DNA from: CAVVFX01 sp963747535
GTDB taxonomy: Bacteria > Acidobacteriota > Terriglobia > Bryobacterales > Bryobacteraceae
Direction of reading: 5' to 3'
Assembly: GCA_963747535.1 (NCBI GenBank)
Contig: CAVVFX010000017.1
Coordinates: forward strand, 124,001-188,000
DNA: 64,000 nt
Numbering within the stretch: the stretch's first letter is position 1; each line of letters starts with the position of its first letter. The notes under the pieces are model-generated. The model saw only the letters and a program-made list of their open reading frames with translations, did no database searches and was not told the origin of the DNA. Made by a program: the position numbers and the translations under genes. Below are positions 34,229 through 44,106 of the stretch, in pieces.

Positions 34229-34808
34229 CGTCCGCGACGCTGCGCTGCGGGTCGGCGCACTCTTGGACTCCATGGGAATCGTCTATGCGATGGGCGGGTC
34301 GTTTGCCAGTTCGATCCACGGCATTGCCAGACCCACCCAGGACCTGGACTTGGTTGCCGCGATTCCGCCGAACCAGATAGAAGCCTTCGCGACCGCTTTC
34401 CAGAGAGATTTCTACGTCGACTCCGAGTCGATCCGCTCGGCGATACGGTTGCGGAGATCATTCAATTTGATTCACCTGGATACCGGGTTTAAGATCGATA
34501 TCTTTCCGGTTGGCTCTCACGCTCTCGGACCGCAACAATTGAAGCGCCGCCGGGTCGAACAGTCCTCAATTCTGGGCGGACAAGCAACGACTTTCCCGGT
34601 GATCTCGGCCGAAGACACCATCCTCGTAAAGCTGAGCTGGTATCGCGATGGGGGTGAAGCGTCAGAGCGCCAATGGAACGATCTGCGCAATATCGTCAAG
34701 GTTCAGGGAGAACGACTAGACCAGGCGTACTTGTACGAGTGGTCACGTGAGCTCGGGGTCTCAGACCTGCTGAGCCGGCTTTTGAGTGAGTTAACCGGTC
34801 CCGATTAG
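34221..34808 (+). CDS. Nucleotidyltransferase-fold protein
   Basis: This 195-residue protein shows a nucleotidyltransferase core: GGSFASSIHG (25-34), the acidic pair in TQDLDLV (39-45) and a third acidic strand FKIDIFPV. A helical tail follows. This is the layout of DUF6036/AbiEii-like and MNT-type enzymes that modify RNA or proteins. It is coupled to the small upstream gene. A defence or toxin role is inference from family and gene order. Confidence 0.72.
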   Translation: MGSVRDAALRVGALLDSMGIVYAMGGSFASSIHGIARPTQDLDLVAAIPPNQIEAFATAFQRDFYVDSESIRSAIRLRRSFNLIHLDTGFKIDIFPVGSHALGPQQLKRRRVEQSSILGGQATTFPVISAEDTILVKLSWYRDGGEASERQWNDLRNIVKVQGERLDQAYLYEWSRELGVSDLLSRLLSELTGPD

Positions 34809-34856
34809 TCGCGACTTGACTTTCCTCCGAGGGCTTTGATAGGGTTCGCAATCGGG

Positions 34857-35669
34857 ATGAGACACGGCTATTGGGGGCAAGGAGTGAGGCTGCTGGTCGT
34901 ATTGACAGCCGTCGTTTGCCACGCACAAAACGGCGCGAATCTATCCGCCGGCAATTCTCAAGCCGTGGAGGCCGGACGCAAATTGTTTGGGGTGTCATGC
35001 GCTCCGTGCCATGGCAGCAGCGGTGAAGGAGCACAGGGGCAGGCTCAAGGCATGAGGGTGCCGGACCTTACGCGAGGCGTATTCAAGGCCGGAACGCGCG
35101 ATGAAGATCTGTTTCGCGTCATTGCTAACGGTGTCCCGGCTGCGGGCATGCCTTCCTTCGAGCCGCTCGGACCGGACCAGATCCGGAGCCTGGTGGCCTT
35201 TGTGCGGACCTTGTCGCGATCCGAAGGCGCAACTCAAGGAAATCCAGCAGCGGGAGAGGCTTTGTTCTGGGGCAAGGGCGATTGCGGCCGATGTCATGCC
35301 GTCGGATCGCGCGGTACGAACTGGGGACCTGATTTGACCCGGGGAGGCCGGCGCAGTACGGCGCAACGCGTCCGGAAGTCGATCGTGGCGCCGGACGATG
35401 AGATCACGCCGGGATACGAGGTGGTCACAATCGTGACTCGCGATCACCAGACGGTATCCGGCCTGGCGCGATTTTTCGATAACTTCTCGGCGCGGATTAT
35501 CGATTCTTCCGGAAACGAGCGCACCTATCTACGCGACGAGGTGCTATCGATGCGCCGCGAGATGCGGTCGCTGATGCCGGGGGATTACGGAAAGATCTTC
35601 ACCGGCGCGGAGTTGGACGATCTGGTGGCGTACATCATGAAACTCAGGGCGGAGGCGAGCTTGCAATGA
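34857..35669 (+). CDS. Di-heme cytochrome c, partner of PQQ dehydrogenase
   Basis: This is a periplasmic protein of about 270 residues with a signal peptide and two c-type heme sites: CAPCH at 48-52 and CGRCH at 143-147. The first heme domain has the usual downstream Met candidate in GMPSF. The second domain ends with RSLMPGDYGKIFTGAELDDLVAYI. The gene overlaps the PQQ dehydrogenase start by ATGA, so this is very probably its electron acceptor. TTG 34836 is an alternative start. Confidence 0.87.
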   Translation: MRHGYWGQGVRLLVVLTAVVCHAQNGANLSAGNSQAVEAGRKLFGVSCAPCHGSSGEGAQGQAQGMRVPDLTRGVFKAGTRDEDLFRVIANGVPAAGMPSFEPLGPDQIRSLVAFVRTLSRSEGATQGNPAAGEALFWGKGDCGRCHAVGSRGTNWGPDLTRGGRRSTAQRVRKSIVAPDDEITPGYEVVTIVTRDHQTVSGLARFFDNFSARIIDSSGNERTYLRDEVLSMRREMRSLMPGDYGKIFTGAELDDLVAYIMKLRAEASLQ

Positions 35670-37240
35670 AGATACTGGCATGGATCCTGTCGCTGACCTC
35701 CCTGGCTGGAGCAGCGGTCACTTTCGAAGCCCTGAAGAACGCGCACGAGGACCCATCCTCGTGGCTTTCCTACGGCAGGAACTACTCCGGCTGGCGCTAC
35801 AGCCCACTGGCGCAGATCAACACGACGAATGTAGCCACGCTGGCACCTGCGTGGATCCTGCCGACGGGCGTACCGGCGAACAATGAGACCACGCCGCTCA
35901 TGTTCGGCGACATGATGTATCTCACCGGCCCGTCGAATTACGCGTGGGCGGTCGATGTGCTCACCGGGCACAAGGTCTGGAGTTACTCGAAGAACGCCCC
36001 ATCGGGGCTCGGACTCTGCTGCGGTCCGGTGAATCGAGGCTTCGCGATGCTCGGCGACCGGCTGTTCAAAGTGAACATCCAAGCGACGCTGGTCTCGCTT
36101 GACGCGAAAACGGGCAGGGTTCTATGGGAGACCACGCTAGACGATTACCGGAAGGGTTACACCGCGACGGCGGCACCCTTAGTGGTCAAGGACATGGTCG
36201 TCACAGGCATTGCCGGCGGGGAGTGGGGAATTCGCGGCTATGTCGACGCGTATGACGCTGCGACGGGTGCGCGCCGATGGCGCTTCTACACGGTGCCGGC
36301 GAAAGGAGAAAAGGGAGTCGAGACTTGGGGCGGCGATTCCTACAAGAACGGCGGCGGCTCAACCTGGGTCACCGGCACGTATGACCCTGAGTTGAATCTG
36401 ATTTATTGGGGCGTAGGCAATCCCGGCCCGGATATGGATGGGGACGATCGCCCGGGCGACAATCTTTATACCTGCAGCCTGGTCGCGCTGGATGCCGACA
36501 CCGGAAAACTGAAGTGGCATTTCCAGTTCACACCTCACGACGTGCACGATTGGGACGCGGTGGCCGACCCCGTGCTCATGGATGTGCTGATCGACGGAAA
36601 GAAGGTGAAGGCCGTAGGTCAGGCGGATCGCAACGGGTTCTACTACGCGCTCGACCGCACGAACGGAAAGCTGCTGTCGGCTAAAGCGTATACCAAAATC
36701 AACTGGGCGGACGGCATCGGGCCGGATGGACGTCCCATCCTGATCGCCGATCGCGAGCCGACTGAAGAGGGAACGCTGGTCTGCCCGGGTCTGGGCGGCG
36801 GTCACAATTGGGAGCCGACGGCCTACAGCCCGCAGACCGGGCTCTACTACTTCGGCTCGAGCGATGGCTGCGAAATCTTCGACAAGCGAAAGCAGGAATT
36901 CGTGGAAGGCCGGCGCTACCAGGCGGGAGATGCCAGAAGGCCGCCTAAGGAACTGAATAGCGGATCGGTGATCGCGGTGAACCCGGCGACCGGCGAGACC
37001 AAATGGCGGTACGAGATGCTGCGGCGGCCGGCAGGGCTTCTCGCGACGGCCGGCGGTCTGATCTTCACGGGTGATTCCGAGGGCTATTTGATCGCCCTCG
37101 ACGCGCGCACGGGCAAGGTTCTGTGGCATTTCCAGACTGGCGCCATGATCAAAGCACCGCCGATCAGCTATTCACTGCGAGGCAGGCAATACATCGCCAT
37201 CGTAGCGGGACCGAACCTGGTCGCCTTCAAGTTGCCTTAG
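35666..37240 (+). CDS. PQQ-dependent alcohol dehydrogenase, lanthanide-type signature
   Basis: This 524-residue secreted eight-bladed quinoprotein oxidises a primary alcohol and passes electrons to cytochrome c. It has the adjacent cysteines C118-C119 (GLCCGPVNRG), the metal ligands E186 (GGEWG) and N252 (GVGNPGPD), and the catalytic D295. Two residues later is D297 (HDWDAV). In XoxF-type enzymes an Asp at +2 from the catalytic Asp coordinates a rare-earth ion, while calcium enzymes have Ala, Ser or Thr there. A lanthanide cofactor is therefore likely but rests on my alignment. It is flanked by a cytochrome and a periplasmic binding protein. Confidence 0.88.
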   Translation: MKILAWILSLTSLAGAAVTFEALKNAHEDPSSWLSYGRNYSGWRYSPLAQINTTNVATLAPAWILPTGVPANNETTPLMFGDMMYLTGPSNYAWAVDVLTGHKVWSYSKNAPSGLGLCCGPVNRGFAMLGDRLFKVNIQATLVSLDAKTGRVLWETTLDDYRKGYTATAAPLVVKDMVVTGIAGGEWGIRGYVDAYDAATGARRWRFYTVPAKGEKGVETWGGDSYKNGGGSTWVTGTYDPELNLIYWGVGNPGPDMDGDDRPGDNLYTCSLVALDADTGKLKWHFQFTPHDVHDWDAVADPVLMDVLIDGKKVKAVGQADRNGFYYALDRTNGKLLSAKAYTKINWADGIGPDGRPILIADREPTEEGTLVCPGLGGGHNWEPTAYSPQTGLYYFGSSDGCEIFDKRKQEFVEGRRYQAGDARRPPKELNSGSVIAVNPATGETKWRYEMLRRPAGLLATAGGLIFTGDSEGYLIALDARTGKVLWHFQTGAMIKAPPISYSLRGRQYIAIVAGPNLVAFKLP

Positions 37241-37258
37241 CGAAAGGAAGGAACAAAT

Positions 37259-38059
37259 ATGCGCTTCATTCATGTGTCCGCACTGGCGGTTACGTTGCTG
37301 ATACCCGTGGTCCTCTCGCCTCAAGAGCCCGCCGCTCCGGAGGCCGCGGCCCGATATGCCGCCGCCGATATTCGAGTGATCGCCCCGGGGGTGGTCTATA
37401 ACGCCGGCCTGCTCGATCTCGCCGCGGCTTACACCAAAGAGACGGGCAAGAAGGTTGCCGTGACATCCGTGGGCATGGGCAGCATTGTCAAAGCGGTCAC
37501 GACCGCCAATCCGCCCGCCGATGTGATCATGCTGCCGCTCGAACTGATGAGCACGTTGTCGCTGGACGCCGGCATTGTGCCGGGAACCTTCACGCCCCTT
37601 GGCCGTTCGGAAATGGGTCTCGCGGTGCGTGCCGGTGCCCCTCATCCCGACATCTCTACGGTGGAAAAATTAGTCGTCGTGCTGCGCGGCGCGAAGGCTG
37701 TTATGCGTTCCAATCCCGCAGGCGGCAGCATGGTGGCGAAAGTGATCGAGGACAAGGTGATCAAGCGCCCGGAATTCGCCGGCGTGAATAGTCCGGTCAG
37801 CACCAAGGGCGAGGGCGGGCAGGCGCTGGTCCGCGGCGAAGGAGACATGGCCATTCAGGCGATCTGCGAAATCCTGCCGTACAAGCAAATCGAACTGGTT
37901 GCCCCGCTGCCGCGTGAACTGGGGGCCTGGATCGATATGTCCACGGCGGTTTCGGCGAGGGCGATGCACCGTGACGAAGCGCTCGCATTTATGCACTACA
38001 TCTTGCGGCAGGACGCGAACGCGGTCTGGAAGGCGAAAGGGCTGGAACGATTCAACTGA
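37259..38059 (+). CDS. ModA-like periplasmic substrate-binding protein
   Basis: This 266-residue protein has a signal peptide and a strong GAAAGGAAGGA-type ribosome site. It resembles molybdate-binding ModA-type proteins: AAAYTKETGKKVAVTSVGMGSI, PPADVIMLP, GLAVRAGAPHPDI and a C-terminal AMHRDEALAFMHYIL helix. No ABC permease or ATPase is adjacent. It follows the PQQ dehydrogenase by 18 bases, the position that XoxJ-type binding proteins occupy in methanol dehydrogenase operons. It could assist cofactor or metal loading there, which is inference. Confidence 0.75.
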   Translation: MRFIHVSALAVTLLIPVVLSPQEPAAPEAAARYAAADIRVIAPGVVYNAGLLDLAAAYTKETGKKVAVTSVGMGSIVKAVTTANPPADVIMLPLELMSTLSLDAGIVPGTFTPLGRSEMGLAVRAGAPHPDISTVEKLVVVLRGAKAVMRSNPAGGSMVAKVIEDKVIKRPEFAGVNSPVSTKGEGGQALVRGEGDMAIQAICEILPYKQIELVAPLPRELGAWIDMSTAVSARAMHRDEALAFMHYILRQDANAVWKAKGLERFN

Positions 38060-38144
38060 AATTTGCCGGCTCCACTGGTACTGATTTACACGTTCCCGGA
38101 ATCGCATAGAGACGGGAAGCAAGGCTTTTAACGCTAAAAAAATG

Positions 38145-38171
38145 TTGAATTCCAGCGTTTAGATGTATAAT
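38145..38171 (+). promoter_or_regulatory. Possible sigma-70-type promoter of TonB receptor 3
   Basis: TTGAAT (38145-38150) and TATAAT (38166-38171) are spaced by 15 bases, about 100 bases before the receptor start in an AT-richer patch. The -10 is perfect and the spacing is short, so this is only a candidate. Confidence 0.4.
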
Positions 38172-38270
38172 CGTTCGCAACCCGGAACACGAAACGGAAA
38201 ATCCCGGAGGGGGCGCCAGCGTTTCCGGTCACATTAGCTTACTCGCACAGGAAGTGGGGAAGGGGATTCC

Positions 38271-41200
38271 ATGCAGAAATGTCTTACCCCGGCACGGGGT
38301 GGATCTATGTCGATTTACAACGGGCGCCTCCCGTTTTTCGGAGTGTTGGCCCTGGCTTTTTTCTTTCTACTGTCCAGCCGATCGGTTAACGCGCAGGTAG
38401 CTTTTGGCTCGATAGTCGGCAATGTTACCGACGCGAGCGGCGGGTCTATTGCCGGCGCGCTGGTCAAAATTACCTTAACGACGACGAACGACACTCGTTC
38501 CATGCAGACCGACTCTGCCGGCGCTTACACGATTTCCACGGTGACACCCGGCACTTACCGGGTCGAGGTCTCGCGAGCGGGATTTCGCGGCTTCGTCGTC
38601 GATGACGTTCTGGTTAACGGGAACACCGTGGTTCGCGTCGATGCGCAACTGGCTGTCGGTGCGATCACGGAGAAGATTGAGGTCAGTACTACAGCCAGCG
38701 CCGAACTCCAGACGGACCGGGCGGATGTCAACGCTGAGATTTCCAACGGCTCTCTTTTAGAACTGCCGCAGCCGAACCGGACCTACGAGGGACTGCTGGA
38801 ACTGGTTCCCGGCGCAGTGCCGCCCGGCGGGCAACTGGCAGGGGGCACCAACAATCCTGCGAAGTCCATGTCGTTCGCGTTCAATGGCTCGGGGACTACC
38901 GCTCCGACCGTCCGAATCGAGGGCATGGACGCCATAAATCCCTGGGTCAGAAGCTATCAGTCCTACGTGCCTTCGGTGGAGGCCATTCAGAACGTCAACG
39001 TGGCGACGAACTCCACCGATTCCGAACAGGGGATTGCCGGCGGCGCTTCCGTGAACGTGATGATGAAGAGCGGCTCCAATCAGACCCACGGGGCGGCCTA
39101 CGAGTACAACAGCGACTCCGCGTTTGAGGCGAATAACTTCTTTTCGAACTCGTCGGGCGTATCAAAACCTCCTCACCTGGTAGACAACGATGTTGGCGGC
39201 TTTGTGGGCGGCCACATTCTCAGGAACAAGCTGTTCTACTTCGGCAGTTACGAAGGAGATTTCCAGCACTTCGCCAATTCGGGGGTCCTTTCGCTCCCGA
39301 ATGCCGCGCAGCTCACCGGCAATTTGAGCGGCTCGAGCACCCCCATTTACGATCCCACTACAGGGACTGCGGCAGGCGCCAACCGGACGCCCTTCCCGGG
39401 CAACATTATTCCAACGAGCCGGTTCGACCCGGTAGTGCTGAAGATCATTCCGAATATTCCGGCAACTAACATTGGCGGACCGACGGCGGTAGTCAACAAC
39501 TTCTACATCAACGACGCGAACGTGTATAACCTGCACAAGATCGATACCAAGGGGGACTATATCATTTCGAGTAAGTTCAGGGTGTCCGGGCGTTTTGGCT
39601 ATCAGCCGTATTATGACTATCAACAGCCGATTTACGGTCCGATTCTGGGTGGGACTTCGGCGTTTGCAAACGCGGGCGCTGGAAACTACCTCCAGCACGG
39701 AGCGGGGCTCGCTATTGCCGGATCTGGAAGTTATGTGGTAAGTCCGACGTTTGTGGTCGATGCGAGCTGGGGTAAGACGAGTGTGCACCAGATACTGATG
39801 CCGAACCTGTCCAATGAGAGGTACGGACTGGACGTGCTGGGAATCCCGGGAACCAATAACGGCCCTCTGCCGTGGACCGGCGGCGTTCCCAACTTCGCCG
39901 TCGCCAACTTCGTGACGATGGGTGCGTCGTACCCGGCGCTGGAATATCTCCAGCCGACCTACGAATTCGTGGCCAACGCCACCAAAATCAAGGGATCGCA
40001 CACCATTCGTTTCGGCGTTGACGTGGGCTACCAACATCCTCGTCACATCGAAGACAGAAACAACACCTTCACCTTCACCGGCGGGATAACCACGGAACTC
40101 GGCGGACCCGGGGCGACCCCCTACAATGCCATAGCCGACTTCCTGTTGGGTGACTTCGAGGAAGGAACCAATTGGCTACAGGTTCTGCAGCCCTATCTGA
40201 CTATGAGGACGTGGGAGTTCGCGTCGTACGTGCGAGACCAATGGCACGTAAACAAGAAACTGACCGTGAACTACGGAGTCCGTTGGGAGCTCTACCCTGT
40301 TCCCACGAGGGATTCCGTGATGAACCAGCCGTCCACAGTAGCGCCTTCCGGCCTGGGAACCACCGGCAATGGCCTCTACTTTTTGAACATGCAGGCAGCC
40401 ACGGTGTCGGTATGCGGCGCGAGTGGGATTCCGACGAACTGCGGCATCAGCGTTTCGCACAAATTGTTTGCTCCCAGCATAGGGATCGCCTACCGGCCGT
40501 TCGAGAAACTTGTGATCCGTGCCGGATATTCCCTGTCTCCGTACCAGGAGCAGATGGGGATTGTGCAGATGCAAGCCTATCCTGGCGAGGTCCAACTCGA
40601 CGAAGTCGCCGTTAATCCGTATACCCCGGTGGGTCATCTGAGTACGGGTCTTCCGACCATTCTTGCGGCGCCCGGAACCAACAGCGTTTACCCGCTTCTC
40701 CCAAATACCGGTAACGTGACAGCCGTGAATAGCCAGAAGAACTTCGTCCGCGGCTATTTCCAGTCTTACAACTTTACGGTGCAGAGAGAACTCCCCTTGG
40801 GAATGCTCGGATCAGTTGGATATGTCGGGACCCACGCGGTGAAGCTGCAGACTTCGGTAGACCTCAATTACGGGCAACTCGGCGGGGGCACGGCCAGCCA
40901 GCCTTTGGCCTTCGTTCCCGATTACTCCACCGGCATCACGAGCCCCCTGCCGTGGGGCGCGGACAAATACAATTCGCTCCAGGCGACACTCAATAAACGG
41001 TTTTCCACGGGTCTGACGCTGCAGGCTGCCTACACGTATTCGAAGGATATCGGAATGACTACTTCGATTCTGATCCCGCAGTATATCGGCAGGGATTACT
41101 ACACAACGTCACTCGACCGCACGCACCATGTCGTTATCAGCGAGACGTATGAATTGCCGTTCGGTAAGGGCAAGTCGTGGGCGACTCATGGCGTGGGGGC

Positions 41201-41708
41201 GGCGGTGCTGGGAGGGTGGAGCCTGAACGGGATTTTTAATCACTATTCCGGAATTCCATTCACTGTCAGCGCGAGCGCCGCTTCTTGCAATTGCCCCGGT
41301 AATTCGCAGACCGCGAACCAGGTCCTACAGAACGTATCCAATGTCGGCAGCGGCGTGGGCGGCCAGGCATACTTCAATCCGCTGGCCTATGCGCCAGTAA
41401 ACAACGTTGCTTTCGGCACCTCGGGATTTGATCAACTCCGAGGCCCGGGTAACAACAACATGGATTTGAGCATCTTCCGCACATTCAAGATCACGGAGCG
41501 TTACAGCGTCCAACTGCGCGCCGAGTCGATGAATATTACCAACACGCCGCACTTCAACAACCCGGGCGCCAATGTGTCGAACCTGCAGTTGAATCCCGAT
41601 GGCTCGGTGAAGAACCTGAACGGGTTTAGTCAGATCACAACCACGAACCCGCTGGGCCGTCTGCTCGATCAGAGGTATTTCCGCCTGGGCGTACGAATCA
41701 TGTTCTGA
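38271..41708 (+). CDS. Oar-like TonB-dependent receptor 3
   Basis: This 1145-residue outer-membrane receptor has a signal segment (better placed if translation starts at ATG 38307). A carboxypeptidase-regulatory domain follows (VGNVTDASGGSIAGALVKIT), then a plug with GGASVNVMMKSGSNQTHGAAYEY, and a large barrel that ends FRLGVRIMF. It follows the PQQ operon after 210 bases with its own candidate promoter. The ligand is unknown. Acquisition of a metal or alcohol-derived compound for the PQQ system is conceivable from position only. Confidence 0.87.
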   Translation: MQKCLTPARGGSMSIYNGRLPFFGVLALAFFFLLSSRSVNAQVAFGSIVGNVTDASGGSIAGALVKITLTTTNDTRSMQTDSAGAYTISTVTPGTYRVEVSRAGFRGFVVDDVLVNGNTVVRVDAQLAVGAITEKIEVSTTASAELQTDRADVNAEISNGSLLELPQPNRTYEGLLELVPGAVPPGGQLAGGTNNPAKSMSFAFNGSGTTAPTVRIEGMDAINPWVRSYQSYVPSVEAIQNVNVATNSTDSEQGIAGGASVNVMMKSGSNQTHGAAYEYNSDSAFEANNFFSNSSGVSKPPHLVDNDVGGFVGGHILRNKLFYFGSYEGDFQHFANSGVLSLPNAAQLTGNLSGSSTPIYDPTTGTAAGANRTPFPGNIIPTSRFDPVVLKIIPNIPATNIGGPTAVVNNFYINDANVYNLHKIDTKGDYIISSKFRVSGRFGYQPYYDYQQPIYGPILGGTSAFANAGAGNYLQHGAGLAIAGSGSYVVSPTFVVDASWGKTSVHQILMPNLSNERYGLDVLGIPGTNNGPLPWTGGVPNFAVANFVTMGASYPALEYLQPTYEFVANATKIKGSHTIRFGVDVGYQHPRHIEDRNNTFTFTGGITTELGGPGATPYNAIADFLLGDFEEGTNWLQVLQPYLTMRTWEFASYVRDQWHVNKKLTVNYGVRWELYPVPTRDSVMNQPSTVAPSGLGTTGNGLYFLNMQAATVSVCGASGIPTNCGISVSHKLFAPSIGIAYRPFEKLVIRAGYSLSPYQEQMGIVQMQAYPGEVQLDEVAVNPYTPVGHLSTGLPTILAAPGTNSVYPLLPNTGNVTAVNSQKNFVRGYFQSYNFTVQRELPLGMLGSVGYVGTHAVKLQTSVDLNYGQLGGGTASQPLAFVPDYSTGITSPLPWGADKYNSLQATLNKRFSTGLTLQAAYTYSKDIGMTTSILIPQYIGRDYYTTSLDRTHHVVISETYELPFGKGKSWATHGVGAAVLGGWSLNGIFNHYSGIPFTVSASAASCNCPGNSQTANQVLQNVSNVGSGVGGQAYFNPLAYAPVNNVAFGTSGFDQLRGPGNNNMDLSIFRTFKITERYSVQLRAESMNITNTPHFNNPGANVSNLQLNPDGSVKNLNGFSQITTTNPLGRLLDQRYFRLGVRIMF

Positions 41709-41804
41709 CGGCTTGCATGGAACTCTAGAGCGGGCCGGCCGATCCGATATACTTCGGAAGTGCCGGCCGCTCTATCCTGCTTTGCAACTCTGAAAAGTGC
41801 GCGG

Positions 41805-44054
41805 ATGGCACGCAACGGGATTTGGCCGTGCCTGGTGACGATCGCGGCAACCGTGTTCGCCGCTGCTCCCCAAAATAACTACGTGGACGCGCGGATTTGC
41901 GCGGGCTGCCATACGCAAATCGCCGGGAGCTACCGGCAAACCGGTATGGGACGGTCTTTGTTTCGCCCGACACCTGACAACACGGCGGAAGACTACACCG
42001 GCAAGAACGAGTTTTACCATCCTTTGTCGGATACGCATTACTCGATGATTTTTCGCGACGGCGCTTACTACCAGCGGCGCGGGCAAATTGGTTTCGGCGG
42101 AAAAGAATCCAACGTCGAGGAGTCCAGGATCGATTACGTGCTCGGCTCAGGTAACCACGCCCGCTCGTATCTCCACCGCACGGCGCGCGGAACACTCATC
42201 GAACTTCCGCTGGGCTGGTATTCGGAGAAAGGGGGTTATTGGGCGATGGGCCCGGGGTTCGATTCGCGGCATCCAGCCACACGCCGGCTGGCTTCCTATG
42301 AATGCATTTTCTGCCACGATGGATATCCTCGTATTCCAGCCGGGCATGATGTTCCAGGTAGCGAGCCGGTCTTCAGCGGCGACCTGCCCGAAGGCATCGA
42401 TTGCCAGCGATGTCATGGCCCTGGAGGAGGCCACGTTGCCGCGGCGCAAACGGCGGGCGCCAATCGGGAAAAGATTCGCGCGAGCATCGTGAATCCCGCG
42501 AGGCTGAGTGCGAAGCTACGGATGGATCTCTGCATGCAATGTCATCTGGAGCCGACCAGCACAGCGGTTCCGGCCCTGATCCGGCGGTTCAATCGCGCGC
42601 CGTTTTCGTTTATTGCCGGCGAGCCGCTGGACGCTTTCGTACTGGCTTTTGATCATGCACCGGGACAACATGGCGATAAGTTCGAAATTGTCGGCAGCTC
42701 CGCATACCGGCTTCGACAGTCCCGCTGTTTTCGAGAGAGCAAAGATACCCTGACGTGCGATACCTGCCATGATCCTCATCGGACGCTGCGGGGAAAGGAA
42801 GCGGCCCGCCATTATTCCGAGGTGTGCCGCCAGTGCCACTCGGCCGCTTTCGATGTTCTGGTCTCTAGCGGCAGACATCCCGCCACGACCGAATGCGCCA
42901 CCTGCCATATGCCGAAGCGCCGGACCGAAGACGTCGTCCATGTCGTCATGACGGATCACCTGATTCAGCGGCGGCCAGCGTCGCGGGACCTGTTAGCCGA
43001 ACTTCCCGAGCGCCATCCGACCGACGCCGGGGAGTACCACGGTGAGGTGGTTCCCTATTATCCGGCGACGCTGCCCCGAGCGGGCCCGGACGCTCTTTAC
43101 CGGGCTCTGGCACAGGTGGCTCAGATGAACAACCTGCGCGCCGGTGTTACCGAATTGGCTCGTCTGCTGGCCTTGCAGCAACCATCCGAGGCTGAGTGGT
43201 ACCTTCAGCTTGGTGACGCCTGGCTAGCCCGCGGAGAACCCGCCAAGGCGGTTGCCGCTTATGATCGGGCAGTTCGTTTGAAACCACAAATGGTGCGCGG
43301 GTTGCAGTGGTTGGCGAAAGGGCTGAAAGCGTCCGGGCAGAGTCAACGCAGTGGTGAGGCGCTACAGCGGGCGATTCAGATTGATCCTTCCGACGGTGGA
43401 TCGTGGTACCAATTCGGGGTACTAGCCTCGGACCAGGGGCGAACCGGCGAGGCAATCGAAAGAATGCAGAGGGCGATCGCGCTGGATCCGGATTTGCCTG
43501 GAGTATATACCACCCTGGCGGCGATCGAGGCCGGCGCCGGGCAGAAAGATCGCGCCAGTTCGGCGGTGCAGGATGCGCTACGCATTGACCCTTACGATGC
43601 CGCCGCCTGGGACCTGGCCGGCCGGGCGCTGGCGGAGCAAAGCCAGTTTCCCGAGGCTCTTTATGATTTCGAAAAGGCTCTTCGCCACCGTCCCGATTTT
43701 GGACCGTATCTGTACGATCAAGCATTGACGCTGGCCAGCGCCGGCGAGTTCGATCGCGCACAGGAGTCCGCGGAATCGGCTGCGAAAGCCGCTCCCAGCC
43801 TACCGGAACCTCACGTCTTGTTAGGCAGGATTTTAGCGAGAAAGCGGCAATTGCCGGAAGCGGCGAGGGAGTATCAGGAAGCGTTGCGGCTGCGTCCGGA
43901 TTTCGCACAGGCCCGGCTGGACCTTGCTTCTGTTCTGGCGGCACAGGGCGAGATGCAGCAAGCGGTGGAGCAGTTGCGCGAAGTGGCCAAAGGCCGGGAC
44001 CAGAACGCGGCCAGGATCGCCGCGGGAGCCCTACAGCGCCTTGGGGAACATTAA
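41805..44054 (+). CDS. Heptaheme cytochrome c with C-terminal TPR array
   Basis: This secreted protein of about 749 residues starts at ATG 41805 (GTG 41760 is possible), with a signal peptide to about 21. The N-terminal half has seven CxxCH heme sites: CAGCH, CIFCH, CQRCH, CMQCH, CDTCH, CRQCH and CATCH, the layout of cytochrome c554-like proteins. From about residue 460 come eight or so TPRs (AEWYLQLGDAWLARGEPAKAVAAYDRAVRLKP and similar). The fusion suggests electron transfer inside a scaffolded periplasmic complex. It lies between TonB receptor 3 and the LRR operon but is not tightly linked to either. Confidence 0.83.
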   Translation: MARNGIWPCLVTIAATVFAAAPQNNYVDARICAGCHTQIAGSYRQTGMGRSLFRPTPDNTAEDYTGKNEFYHPLSDTHYSMIFRDGAYYQRRGQIGFGGKESNVEESRIDYVLGSGNHARSYLHRTARGTLIELPLGWYSEKGGYWAMGPGFDSRHPATRRLASYECIFCHDGYPRIPAGHDVPGSEPVFSGDLPEGIDCQRCHGPGGGHVAAAQTAGANREKIRASIVNPARLSAKLRMDLCMQCHLEPTSTAVPALIRRFNRAPFSFIAGEPLDAFVLAFDHAPGQHGDKFEIVGSSAYRLRQSRCFRESKDTLTCDTCHDPHRTLRGKEAARHYSEVCRQCHSAAFDVLVSSGRHPATTECATCHMPKRRTEDVVHVVMTDHLIQRRPASRDLLAELPERHPTDAGEYHGEVVPYYPATLPRAGPDALYRALAQVAQMNNLRAGVTELARLLALQQPSEAEWYLQLGDAWLARGEPAKAVAAYDRAVRLKPQMVRGLQWLAKGLKASGQSQRSGEALQRAIQIDPSDGGSWYQFGVLASDQGRTGEAIERMQRAIALDPDLPGVYTTLAAIEAGAGQKDRASSAVQDALRIDPYDAAAWDLAGRALAEQSQFPEALYDFEKALRHRPDFGPYLYDQALTLASAGEFDRAQESAESAAKAAPSLPEPHVLLGRILARKRQLPEAAREYQEALRLRPDFAQARLDLASVLAAQGEMQQAVEQLREVAKGRDQNAARIAAGALQRLGEH

Positions 44055-44106
44055 TTCCCGTCACTCCGAGAAGGCAGTCCACCGTCAATAAATAGCCATC
44101 AATTTA

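Noticed and set aside
43147..44088. A 313-codon antisense frame opposite the TPR part of the multiheme protein
   Set aside because: Extremely Pro/Arg-rich composition and no recognisable motif; it mirrors the TPR codons.
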